NCBI GenBank assembly: GCA_045656005.1
Contig: JAZOQG010000083.1
Span: 1 to 60,158, forward strand
Direction: 5' to 3'
Length of the DNA: 60,158 nucleotides
Source: JAZNQN01 sp045656005
Lineage (GTDB): Bacteria; Bacillota; Clostridia; UMGS1883; UMGS1540
The notes beneath the pieces are model-generated. The model ran no database searches. It was not told the origin of the DNA and was given only the letters and a program-made list of their open reading frames with translations. Shown piece after piece: positions 7,719 through 16,440 of this stretch; within the stretch, counting starts at the first letter, position 1; each line of letters starts with the position of its first letter. A program made the position numbers and the translations under genes.

Positions 7719-9584
7719 TTACAATGAAGTTTTGCTCTTTAAATCAGAAACATAACCTTTTTTACTTTTTATTGCCTCTGAAAGCAATTTTCTTGCAGTT
7801 TTGTTTTCCTTAAACGTTTCAGAAATACCAATTTTGTATTCAATCACAACTTCTCTGTGCTCTTCCCTTTCATCAAGCCTTAACCTGAAAAGTCTCATTA
7901 TGTCCTCTATTGTAATGTAATCGGTTTCCTCCGTCAGCATAACGAAACTGCCGTTTCCGTTATAAATATATTCTGTCTTTGATTTTCCAAAGACTTCTTT
8001 TATTAAATCCCTGAATAATTTAATAATCTCATCACCGACATTTCTCGAATACTCTCCGTTTATGTGTACAAGATTTGAAATATCAAGCATACAGTAACAC
8101 ACACCGTCATCAAGAAGAGTTTTGTCTTTGACCTTTAAATATTTGTCAAGATATGCCCTGTTATTAAACTCGGTAAGGTGGTCTGTATAGAAGATGTAGT
8201 TTATTATGTCTCCGGCTCTTCCCAAAACAATAGCACTTCCGCAACAAAGAACCATAAGGAAGAAAAACGCAATCGCAGTATAAAGCGGAACATTAACACT
8301 TTCTCTTATTGATGCAGAAGATAATACTGAAATATAACTTGCACCGAGGTATTTGTTATATTCTTCATTGGTCTTCATCGTTGTGGTATAAAGAGAGTTG
8401 AGGCTTTTAAGCAGAGTATCAATTTCTTTCTCAACATCTTCTCTTACAGCCGTATATTCAGCATCAGAAAGCTCTGAACATGTCAGGTTTGAAGATGTGC
8501 ACGCACCGCCGCATTTACCCGTACATGTTGTAAAAGTATCTAATATATATGTGCAGTACGCAGAGTCTATTATAGCATGCTCACGGCTTTCCCTATGGTC
8601 TCTCCAGCTGTAAATAAGTTCGTCATAAGTTACCGTCTGATCACCCACATAGTCCTGAAGATTTCTTTCATGAAGATTGTCCAGAATATATTCGGAACTT
8701 ATGTTGGTGTTTCCCGACTCTCTCATCTTTGTGACATAAGCATCTATTACAGAGACAACATCTTCAACGATGCTTTCATCTTTTTCATTTGAAATATTAT
8801 TGTTGTCTATTCTTGTTGTGTAGTCTGAAATTAAAACGGACTTATTTTTTGTAATCTGATACTTATAAATTTTCGAGAAAAGGGATGAAACCTTGCTCTG
8901 CCTTAAATAGTTAAAATCATCGGCAAGTTCACTAAATGATACTCCCGTCTCTGTTGACCTGAAAAAATTGTTCTGCTCAATTCTCTGATATAGTGTATTT
9001 AAAGTATTGTCAATACTCGTATCAATAAGCTCCATTATCTCAATAAAATCGTAATCATTTTTATTAAGATTTTCAATTGTATTGTTTGCGGGAGCTACAT
9101 TTACATATTTCTGACTGAATTGCTCGAAATAAACATCAAGTGTCTCATCAAGTATTGTTCTGCCAAAATCCGGTCCCTCTCCGCTTGTGGAAGCAAAAGA
9201 AATAATAAATGTACTTGGCTCATATATGTATTCTTCGCCTTCTTCAAGTTTTGCATCTTTTTGCGCCACCTTGTCTTTATCCTCAATGGGAGTTATGTTG
9301 ATTCTTGAAATAAGACTGTCAACAGAATAAATACCTGTAAGCCCCATTTTGTCTACAACCTTTGACATTACCGCAGATGATTTTATTTCGTTTACATCCA
9401 GCTTATCACCCGTCGGTGCAAGTCCCTTTTCCGCCTGCTCATCATTATAATGAATAACCTCTGATGCAATATATGTGTTTGATGTTGAAAGCTTAAAATA
9501 AACAGCGTATGTTGCCAAAAGACAAAAAACTATTATAAGAGGCAATAATTTTTTTAAATATCTTAAAATCTGAAAATTTTTCAT
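7719..9584 (-). CDS. Wzz-like chain-length protein fused to a degenerate GGDEF domain
   Basis: This is a 621-residue membrane protein. After one TM helix (about 13-30) comes a Wzz/PCP-type extracytoplasmic domain starting with YIASEVIHYNDEQ and containing FIISFAS and GRTILDETLDVYF. It continues through a helical region with an unusual cysteine cluster (CTGKCGGACTSSNLTC, about residues 350-370). A second TM lies near 430-452. A cytoplasmic GGDEF-like domain follows (about 460-615) with YTDHLTEFNNRAYLDKYL, but its signature reads NGNGSF, so cyclase activity is unlikely. The design suggests polymer-length control modulated by c-di-GMP, GTP or protein contact. The gene follows a related Wzz-like gene and precedes the polymerase. 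ATG with AAGGAGG. Confidence 0.8.
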   Translation of the reverse strand: MKNFQILRYLKKLLPLIIVFCLLATYAVYFKLSTSNTYIASEVIHYNDEQAEKGLAPTGDKLDVNEIKSSAVMSKVVDKMGLTGIYSVDSLISRINITPIEDKDKVAQKDAKLEEGEEYIYEPSTFIISFASTSGEGPDFGRTILDETLDVYFEQFSQKYVNVAPANNTIENLNKNDYDFIEIMELIDTSIDNTLNTLYQRIEQNNFFRSTETGVSFSELADDFNYLRQSKVSSLFSKIYKYQITKNKSVLISDYTTRIDNNNISNEKDESIVEDVVSVIDAYVTKMRESGNTNISSEYILDNLHERNLQDYVGDQTVTYDELIYSWRDHRESREHAIIDSAYCTYILDTFTTCTGKCGGACTSSNLTCSELSDAEYTAVREDVEKEIDTLLKSLNSLYTTTMKTNEEYNKYLGASYISVLSSASIRESVNVPLYTAIAFFFLMVLCCGSAIVLGRAGDIINYIFYTDHLTEFNNRAYLDKYLKVKDKTLLDDGVCYCMLDISNLVHINGEYSRNVGDEIIKLFRDLIKEVFGKSKTEYIYNGNGSFVMLTEETDYITIEDIMRLFRLRLDEREEHREVVIEYKIGISETFKENKTARKLLSEAIKSKKGYVSDLKSKTSL

Positions 9585-9601
9585 TTTATCCTCCTTATAA
9601 T

Positions 9602-10957
9602 TTATGCCTTTTCAGGAAATTTCTTTGAAATCTCATAAAGCATCAGCGCCATGTAAAAAAATGCAGCAAATAAAACTAAAGTTTTAAGCTCGCTCATAAT
9701 CGAAATCCCATAAATGCTTACGGCAATACATTGATTCATTCTGTGATTTGAAAATTCTCTGCCCGCATTTATCGCTTCTTTTTCAAATCCTTTTATGCTG
9801 TCATATATAGAATTTACTAAAGCATCTGCCGATGCATATAGTTGTGCATTCTGACTTCCCGAAGATATTTTATCCATTACAAGACTATTATCCATAATTT
9901 CTTTTTCGTTTGATGCCACATAATCACTGAATTTTGTGGCAAAAACAGAAAGTTCGTCAACACCGACCTTTGTTCTTCCCATATAATACTTACCTTCCTG
10001 GTCCCATGTAGGAACAAGTACAACCCTTGTCATTTCCTCACTGTACATATCAATTGCCTGATTGCAAAGGTTATAGGAAATTTCGTTTTTCTGCCTGTCA
10101 AAGTCAACATTTTTATTCTGATAGGAAAGTCTGTCAACATATTCATTTCTGTCCCTTACAATACCATTTTGTAAAATAAGAGACCTTAAATTCTGATTTA
10201 TCTGAGTTTCTTTAAACTGATGTACCTTGCCTGCAATGGAATTAAAGGTACTTCCGCTCTCTGTAACAAAGCTGGAATTTTTAGCTGCCATACCATATAA
10301 ATAATTTAAAACGGCCTGCGTTTCTTTATCGAAATACGCCACTATATCCATGTACTCCATTTCCTCAAATACAGGTTTTTCAGTAGGCAGTTTAAAATTA
10401 TCAGTGTATTTTTCTATGTAGTATTCCTTGTAGGCTGCAGTTATCAGTTTAATAACATTTTCGCTGTCGAGGTGGTCTGTGTCTTTCGATGCGTGATATT
10501 CAACTGCAAACTCCGTGGAAATATGGTACTCCGACTCATCTCCGACTCCCCCCTGTACGCAAGGGTAAACCACAAGACAATTTTTAAGTTCCTTTACCGT
10601 CACATCTTCGAGTGCACCTTTTTTTATAGCTTTCTCAACAACTTCATCGCTGATAATTTCTGCCATATTGTATCTGGTACCATTTGAATTTTGTGCCTGC
10701 GATGCTTCTGAATAATTTAAGGAAACTATTGCATGAACAGACTTTTTGAGTTCAAAGTGATTAAAAATCCCATAAAACATAGTAACAATAAAACACAAAA
10801 GAATTACCCATGCATTAAAATATTCTGCAGTTTTAAAAATCTGTTTGCGTTCTGTAGGATTGACATTTTTAAAACGCAAAAATATTCTTGTTGCCGAAAA
10901 CACAAAAAGCGCACCAACGATTAAAACAATTAATTTTTGAAGTATTCCGGTAATCAT
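9602..10957 (-). CDS. Wzz-like polysaccharide co-polymerase (no kinase domain)
   Basis: This 451-residue protein has two N-terminal TM helices (about 5-25 and 48-68), a long extracytoplasmic region and a C-terminal TM (about 425-443). The region after TM2 contains VSLNYSEASQAQNSNGTRYN and SDEVVEKAIKKGAL, the pattern of the Wzz/chain-length-determinant N-terminal domain. It lacks a cytoplasmic BY-kinase and no separate kinase lies nearby. It likely pairs with the adjacent Wzz-GGDEF fusion to set polymer length for the Wzy-like protein. ATG follows GGGAGGGG. The family call rests on pattern and context rather than an alignment. Confidence 0.7.
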   Translation of the reverse strand: MITGILQKLIVLIVGALFVFSATRIFLRFKNVNPTERKQIFKTAEYFNAWVILLCFIVTMFYGIFNHFELKKSVHAIVSLNYSEASQAQNSNGTRYNMAEIISDEVVEKAIKKGALEDVTVKELKNCLVVYPCVQGGVGDESEYHISTEFAVEYHASKDTDHLDSENVIKLITAAYKEYYIEKYTDNFKLPTEKPVFEEMEYMDIVAYFDKETQAVLNYLYGMAAKNSSFVTESGSTFNSIAGKVHQFKETQINQNLRSLILQNGIVRDRNEYVDRLSYQNKNVDFDRQKNEISYNLCNQAIDMYSEEMTRVVLVPTWDQEGKYYMGRTKVGVDELSVFATKFSDYVASNEKEIMDNSLVMDKISSGSQNAQLYASADALVNSIYDSIKGFEKEAINAGREFSNHRMNQCIAVSIYGISIMSELKTLVLFAAFFYMALMLYEISKKFPEKA

Positions 10958-10976
10958 TTTCTATCCCCTCCCGAAA

Positions 10977-12209
10977 TTAAAATTTATTAATATCAATAAT
11001 AACCAATTCGGGTTCATTATTAATACGTAAAAGATTTGAATTTTCAAGTCCACCGCTTACTATAAGAGGTTTTCCGGCAGCGACATATCTTCCATATACA
11101 AATCTTCCTCCACGTTCTGGAAACAGACCTCCTTCGTGTGTGTACAAGGTACCAAGCACAGGAATTCTCATAACACCGCCGTGTGTGTGACCTGCTATCA
11201 TCAAATCCCCCCAAAATTCAGGTTGAAACTCTTCGAAGATAAAAGGCTCATGCACTGCAGTTATTTTTAGATTATCGGGATTTTGATAAATATAATCCCC
11301 GAATGCTTTCTCCGAATAAGACCAGAATGATGACGGGTTTGAATTTAAAACTCCGTAAACATCAATGGTCATTGTTTTAACATTTATTGTGTCCTTTTCG
11401 TTTTTCAGGACTTTTATGCCCGCCTTTTCAAGTTTTTCCTCAAAAGAATCTTTTATTTCAAGAAGTTTTGTTTCGTCACGGTTGTCACTTGTAAATCCGA
11501 ATTTTTTGTCAAGCTCTTCCTCAACAAATGAAAAACCATAAATACTTTCCACTTCGTTGTTACCATATATATAATATGAAGGAGCAATTTTTGAAAGCTC
11601 ACGCCCTAAAGTCACAGCATACTCAGCATCATCTTTGGCGGAATTTACGATATCGCCCGTTAAGATTATTACGTCAGGCTCTAAGGCTTTAACGCGTTTA
11701 ATAAGCTTTTGATTGTTTTTACCATAAGATGCACCATGCATATCCGACAACTGAATAACGCGTACAGGACTATCAACCTTGATACTGCTCACATTATAAA
11801 AAGTTTCCCTGAAATTCCTGTTGCCGATATAACTACACATAATAATTATTATGGCTGTTGCAAAGCAAACAAAAATCATGCCGATAGCAAAGAAATTCAC
11901 AGCTTTAATGTTCTTTTTTACTTTTGGATGAAGTTCTTTGCGATTTTCTTTTTTAGATATTTTTATTTTCTTGTCGTCACCAAGTACCGACCATATGCTG
12001 GAAAAAAGCGCATCTTTGCATTCTTTTTTAAACTCTTTAAATTTTTCATGGCCATGATAAACAACCGTAATGTGTTTTTCATCAATAATCTCAATATCAA
12101 ATGTATCTGCCCAGATATTGTAACATTCATTGGTTGCCACTTTTTTAAAAAGTTCCAGGATATGTTCCTGATTCCTTTCCATATCATCAAAATGTTTCAT
12201 GTTATCCAT
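10977..12209 (-). CDS. Membrane metallophosphoesterase with DnaA-domain-I-like N-terminus
   Basis: The C-terminal two thirds is a calcineurin-like metallophosphoesterase of the YkuE type: LSDMHGAS, LTGDIVNS, VHEPF and AGHTHGG are all visible. The usual GNHD/E is GNNE, an Asn for the catalytic His. A single TM helix lies at about residues 120-145. The first 80 residues (LFKKVATNECYNIWADTF, then a stretch ending SIWSVLGDD) read like DnaA domain I, normally a helicase- and partner-binding module. Start is ATG 12209 after AAAGG; ATG 12239 lacks a ribosome site. Possible roles are lipid pyrophosphate or phosphodiester cleavage at the membrane; substrate unknown. It sits among polysaccharide genes. 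Confidence 0.78.
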   Translation of the reverse strand: MDNMKHFDDMERNQEHILELFKKVATNECYNIWADTFDIEIIDEKHITVVYHGHEKFKEFKKECKDALFSSIWSVLGDDKKIKISKKENRKELHPKVKKNIKAVNFFAIGMIFVCFATAIIIIMCSYIGNRNFRETFYNVSSIKVDSPVRVIQLSDMHGASYGKNNQKLIKRVKALEPDVIILTGDIVNSAKDDAEYAVTLGRELSKIAPSYYIYGNNEVESIYGFSFVEEELDKKFGFTSDNRDETKLLEIKDSFEEKLEKAGIKVLKNEKDTINVKTMTIDVYGVLNSNPSSFWSYSEKAFGDYIYQNPDNLKITAVHEPFIFEEFQPEFWGDLMIAGHTHGGVMRIPVLGTLYTHEGGLFPERGGRFVYGRYVAAGKPLIVSGGLENSNLLRINNEPELVIIDINKF

Positions 12210-12228
12210 ATCAAACAAACCTTTACCT

Positions 12229-13347
12229 TTATTTTTCATAGAGACTTATAGTTGCCTTTGCAACGTCTCGCCAGTTATATTTGTTTAAAATAAATTCGTC
12301 TGCACCTTCTCTGATTTTATCAACAAGTTCATTGCTATCACAAAGCAATTGAAGCTTCTCTGCTAAATCAGACACGTTTCCCTTTTTAAAGTAAATTGCC
12401 TTGTCCCCTGCAACCGATGTGTTCTCAGGTATATCCGAACAAAGGAGAGCATTACCATATGCAAGTGACTCTAAAAGACATAAAGACATTCCCTCAAGGT
12501 CCGATGGCAACACATTTATAAAAGCATTTGAATATATTTCATTTAAAGTATCGCCCGATATAAAACCTGTAAAAATAATATTTGGATTCCCTTCTGCTTT
12601 TTTCTTAAGGCTTTCCACATAAGCATCAGTATCACTTGTATCTCCTGCGATAACAAGTTTTTTATCAGTGTTTATTTTAGAATATGCATCAATGAGATAA
12701 TGAACGCCCTTTTCGGCAGTCAGCCTTGATACCAGCGATATATATTCATTTTTCAAAAGTCCGTACTTTTCCGTGATAATCTCAGCATCTTTTCTCACGG
12801 GACGGTTTATTCCGTTGTGAATAATGGTAGTTTCACGGCCGTATGTTTCTTTGAAATAATCATAAGCTGCTTGACTCAGCACTATAACCTCGTTTGCATA
12901 TTTTGCAAGGATTTTTTCTCCAAACTTTATATATTTTGAGGCAAATCCTTTACCCCATTTTTCTCTCTGCCAGTCAAGTCCGTGAACAGTAGCCACGCAC
13001 TTTTTGCCAAAAAGTTTAGGTATCCAGAGTGCCGCACAGGGTCCTTCCGCATGAAAATGAATAACATCATACTTACGAAAAGATGCAGAAATTGCTGCAG
13101 TAAATGACGCTATCATTGCGGCAAAACCGCGGAAATTTATGGTTGGGGCCTTTTTGATTTTTACACCCTTATACATATTGTTTTTCACGGTGCCCACATA
13201 TTCATTTTCAACCTTGTCCGATGAGCGGTTGTAGCAGGTAACATCAATTCCCATCTCAACGAGCATAGGGCATAGAGTAGTTAACACATTTTCTATTCCT
13301 CCGCGCCTTGAGGGAACCACCTTGTGCCCAATCATAGCAACTTTCAT
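12229..13347 (-). CDS. GT4 family glycosyltransferase
   Basis: This is a GT-B fold retaining glycosyltransferase of about 372 residues. The N-terminal SRRGGIENVL loop, HFHAEGP, TVHGLDWQREKWG and the C-terminal LVSRLTAEKGVHYL plus EX7E (E-GMSLCLL-E) fit the rhamnosyl/mannosyl-type GT4 group seen in capsule loci. The start is ATG 13347, eight bases after GGAG; an in-frame GTG lies nine bases upstream. It follows the priming transferase gene, so it may add the second sugar of the repeat. Donor unknown. Confidence 0.87.
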   Translation of the reverse strand: MKVAMIGHKVVPSRRGGIENVLTTLCPMLVEMGIDVTCYNRSSDKVENEYVGTVKNNMYKGVKIKKAPTINFRGFAAMIASFTAAISASFRKYDVIHFHAEGPCAALWIPKLFGKKCVATVHGLDWQREKWGKGFASKYIKFGEKILAKYANEVIVLSQAAYDYFKETYGRETTIIHNGINRPVRKDAEIITEKYGLLKNEYISLVSRLTAEKGVHYLIDAYSKINTDKKLVIAGDTSDTDAYVESLKKKAEGNPNIIFTGFISGDTLNEIYSNAFINVLPSDLEGMSLCLLESLAYGNALLCSDIPENTSVAGDKAIYFKKGNVSDLAEKLQLLCDSNELVDKIREGADEFILNKYNWRDVAKATISLYEK

Positions 13348-13368
13348 TTTTCTCACTCCAAATTCCTA

Positions 13369-14049
13369 TTATCTTCCTGTAGCTGTCAGCATAACTATAG
13401 GTGTCTTAAGCATAATCTTTATATCATTTAAGTATGTCCTTGTTTGTATGTACTCTATATCCATTTCAACCCACTGTTCAAATGGTACATCGTTTCTGTT
13501 TTCGTGAATCTGCCATGTGCAGGTAATACCGGGAGTAACTAAAAGTCTCAGCCTTTGATAATCAGTATAGTACTTTACCTCTCTCGGAAGCGGAGGTCTC
13601 GGCCCTACCAAAGTCATATCGCCCTTTAAAACATTGAAAAACTGCATAAGCTCGTCAAGAGAAACTTTTCTTAAAAACTTTCCGACCCTTGTTATACGCG
13701 GGTCTTCCTTTATTTTAAACACAGGCCCGTCCATTTCGTTTTGCTTTGCAAGCTGTTCAATCATTTTGTCAGCATTTGCCTTCATAGTCCTGAATTTATA
13801 CATATAAAATTCTTTTCCATGCCTGCCTACTCTTATCTGCTTGTAGAAAGGCCCCGCACTTGGGTCGTCAATTACAATGATAATTGAAATTATAATCATC
13901 AGCGGCAGGAAAAAAAGCAAAATAAGTGTAGCAAAAAAGATGTCAAAAAGCCTTTTCTTTTTCCAGTACGAGCCATATGATTTTTCAATAATCATTTCAA
14001 GTTTTTCCCTTGTTTTCTCATCTACTTTTTCCCCATCAATGTAAGGCAT
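13369..14049 (-). CDS. Priming sugar-phosphate (polyprenyl-phosphate hexose-1-P) transferase
   Basis: This roughly 226-residue monotopic phosphoglycosyltransferase has one hydrophobic helix (about 38-60) followed by the conserved catalytic domain. Motifs are KFRTMKANAD, the Asp-Glu pair of SLDELMQFFNVLKGDM, and LVGPRPPLP. It transfers a sugar phosphate from a UDP-sugar to undecaprenyl phosphate, starting the repeat unit. It lacks the N-terminal multi-span domain of WbaP/CpsE, so it is the short PglC/WcaJ-C form. ATG 14049 has AGGAAG eight bases upstream; a GTG at 14058 is less likely. It overlaps the upstream deacetylase gene by 14 bases. Confidence 0.93.
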   Translation of the reverse strand: MPYIDGEKVDEKTREKLEMIIEKSYGSYWKKKRLFDIFFATLILLFFLPLMIIISIIIVIDDPSAGPFYKQIRVGRHGKEFYMYKFRTMKANADKMIEQLAKQNEMDGPVFKIKEDPRITRVGKFLRKVSLDELMQFFNVLKGDMTLVGPRPPLPREVKYYTDYQRLRLLVTPGITCTWQIHENRNDVPFEQWVEMDIEYIQTRTYLNDIKIMLKTPIVMLTATGR

Positions 14050-14902
14050 TATGAACACTTCCTTCTGTTATTTTCATTAAACAGTTAAATTCTGTTTTTC
14101 TGTTTTCAGAGAAATAAAATTCTTCGAATACTATATTTTTGTTTTCAAAATCAGCTTCATTCTTACTTAAATAACCCGGATGAAATAAAACTTCTATATC
14201 TCTTTTGTCTTTTTCTGCCATTTTTATATACTTTGGCAAAATTTTACTTACTCTTTTTTCGTCCATTTTTCCAGAAAAGAGTATCCCCATAAAATACGAC
14301 GTTGGTATTTTGTATTTTTCCGCTCTGTTTTTATTAATCAGCCACAGGAGTTTCAGCAGCCATTGTTTAATAATATTTACTGCGTCATATGTAAAATAAA
14401 GCGACGGCGTTTTTATATATGGTAACAACGGCTCTGCGGGGACACGCATGTATTCCAAATCTATTTTTTCATCCTCCAAAACACGGATTAATGCTTTGAA
14501 TATGGCAGGAATCATATGAGTATGCTGATGGCTGTCTATGCAAAATGATACATTTTCAGGTAAAATACTTTTCCAAAATGATACCTGTGTCCGTATTTCA
14601 TTATAAACCTGAGCCTCAAGCTCTTTTCCATGGAATAAATTAAGTTTTAAAAGTCCCGTAAATGTGTGTTTGAAGTTTCCGTTTTTGTCTGCAAGTAAAG
14701 TTATTTTATCGGCCTCAGCCATGCACTTGCCTTCAACAAGGTTTAAATGCAGGGATAACCTGATATTTTTATTATTAAGGTCAATATGTTCAAAGTTTGG
14801 GAATATACTGACTTTATTAAGTCCCCCTTCATCTATACACTTTTGTATGTTTGCAGATGCACTATGACATAACCCATAATCGTCAGCACAAAAATATATC
14901 AC
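14036..14902 (-). CDS. YdjC/ChbG-family carbohydrate deacetylase
   Basis: This 288-residue protein has the metal-site motifs of the ChbG/HpnK deacetylase family: FCADDYG at the N-terminus, LSLHLNL and DSHQHTHM, then YMRVPAEP. The family removes N-acetyl groups from small or lipid-linked amino sugars. Placed between the GtrII-like protein and the priming transferase, it probably edits an acetamido sugar of the exopolysaccharide, opposite in effect to the hexapeptide acyltransferase upstream. It starts at GTG immediately after the previous stop, with GAAGGTG inside the end of the upstream gene. Confidence 0.85.
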   Translation of the reverse strand: MIYFCADDYGLCHSASANIQKCIDEGGLNKVSIFPNFEHIDLNNKNIRLSLHLNLVEGKCMAEADKITLLADKNGNFKHTFTGLLKLNLFHGKELEAQVYNEIRTQVSFWKSILPENVSFCIDSHQHTHMIPAIFKALIRVLEDEKIDLEYMRVPAEPLLPYIKTPSLYFTYDAVNIIKQWLLKLLWLINKNRAEKYKIPTSYFMGILFSGKMDEKRVSKILPKYIKMAEKDKRDIEVLFHPGYLSKNEADFENKNIVFEEFYFSENRKTEFNCLMKITEGSVHNALH

Positions 14903-16438
14903 TTAATTTTCACCTTCAGTACCCAATTTAATAGCTACAATATCATCTATAACTGCTATGCAGTCCTCAGATGGCCACTTTTTCATGGATTTGACATCTT
15001 CTCTTTGTAAAAGCGCTCTTTTTTCTTCTCCGCTTACGAAATCATAATCCATTTCGCAATAATCTGAAAGAGCACTGCAAAGTACACTTTGTCCAACTGT
15101 TTCGTCATCTGAACGTATTATATATCCGTCTGTAATTCCAGTAATATCCGGTGGAAGATTAACACTATAACCCTCGCTGTTATCAAGTGCGCCAATGACT
15201 AAAATTTTGTCGCACTTCTCTGCCCCTTCAGTCCTGTCTATCCTGTCGGCTATGCGAACTAAAACTCCGTAAGATTTTTCATATGCCATTTGTGCCTTAT
15301 GATAACTTATATTTGATATAACCACCTGGTTCGAAATTATCATCAAAGCAATTATAAGAATAATCCAGCACTTTGTGCTTTTATTCTCTCCTCTTTCATA
15401 AAGAATGAGGAAAAAGAGATAAAACACCGAGTAGCCCATAAGCATCAGATTGTGATAATCAACTCCTGCATTTACAAAAGCCAATACCCCTGCCCCCATT
15501 ATAAGCATAACACCAAGAATAAGCAAGAGTAAAATATTGACAATATTTTTATATAGATTATTTTTTACTATGTATTTGAGGTAATGGGCAAGCGTAAACA
15601 AAAATGCAAAAGTATTGAGTAGAACATATAAGTTTATGCCTTCCGATAAATCAAAAAAGCAATTTAAAAAAGTTTCCTTTATAACATAAAGAGAGCCGGG
15701 AAAATCTATATTTGAAAGTGATGCCGTTTCATTAATTCCCTGATAATCAAGTAAATTTGCGGAAAAAATCAGGAGCAAAATTTTAAGAATAACTCCATAT
15801 AACGCCACACCTAAAATTCCCGTTAAAAGCATAAGAACGCTTTTTTTCAAAACAATTCCAAAAGATGTCCTGCTATAAATTATTTCATCAATAAGTTTTA
15901 GAAGTACAAGCATTATTGTAACGGTTATATATGCCTGATAGATACCTGTTGAAAATGCAATAAGTAAAGCCGAAAGCATGTATCTCGGTTTCTCATTTGT
16001 CATAAAAAGAGCCGCAAGACAAGAAAGAAAAAATGCTATACTGTAACCGTCTGCCACATAGCCGTACATCATAACAGATGTTACCGTGGGAAATGAAACA
16101 ATTACTGCTCCTATTAAAAAAGCGGTAATTTTTTTCTGTACATTCAGAATTTTGCAAATGCACACAGCTCCAAAAGCATGAAATAGAATTGCTATAATGC
16201 CATTCAAAAACGGTAAATCATAAAAAGAGCTGGGCGAGCAAACAACGGGCAAAAACCATCTTCCAAGTGAAATCATATTCTGCGCATCGTAGCGAAACAC
16301 TAAAGAATCCCAATTAGGAAGCCAGTTTGTTATTTTATATAAATGAGCCAAAAGTCCCACAATAAAAGCCGAAACAAAACAAACCCTCCATTGAGGAAGA
16401 ATATACGTATTCAGTTTTTTCAGCGCTTTTTCAGGCAA
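14903..16438 (-). CDS. GtrII-like membrane glucosyltransferase
   Basis: This protein of about 511 residues has some eleven hydrophobic spans and an extracytoplasmic C-terminal domain of about 130 residues. The N-terminal region (NWDSLVFRYDAQ, SLGRWFLP, FYDLPFLNGI) matches the Glucos_trans_II family typified by phage GtrII, which transfers glucose from undecaprenyl-phosphate-glucose to a nascent polysaccharide on the outer face. The TTG at 16438 has GGAG eight bases upstream and starts right after the previous stop; the ATG at 16456 has no ribosome site. A GtrB-like donor enzyme lies at the far end of the operon, so the two may form a side-branch glucosylation pair. A GtrA flippase is not seen. 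Confidence 0.75.
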   Translation of the reverse strand: MPEKALKKLNTYILPQWRVCFVSAFIVGLLAHLYKITNWLPNWDSLVFRYDAQNMISLGRWFLPVVCSPSSFYDLPFLNGIIAILFHAFGAVCICKILNVQKKITAFLIGAVIVSFPTVTSVMMYGYVADGYSIAFFLSCLAALFMTNEKPRYMLSALLIAFSTGIYQAYITVTIMLVLLKLIDEIIYSRTSFGIVLKKSVLMLLTGILGVALYGVILKILLLIFSANLLDYQGINETASLSNIDFPGSLYVIKETFLNCFFDLSEGINLYVLLNTFAFLFTLAHYLKYIVKNNLYKNIVNILLLLILGVMLIMGAGVLAFVNAGVDYHNLMLMGYSVFYLFFLILYERGENKSTKCWIILIIALMIISNQVVISNISYHKAQMAYEKSYGVLVRIADRIDRTEGAEKCDKILVIGALDNSEGYSVNLPPDITGITDGYIIRSDDETVGQSVLCSALSDYCEMDYDFVSGEEKRALLQREDVKSMKKWPSEDCIAVIDDIVAIKLGTEGEN

Positions 16439-16440
16439 AC

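Noticed and set aside
11709..12251. 180-residue open frame on the plus strand
   Set aside because: It is antisense to the metallophosphoesterase and GT4 genes, rich in Phe, Ile and His in a reverse-frame pattern, and has no ribosome site.
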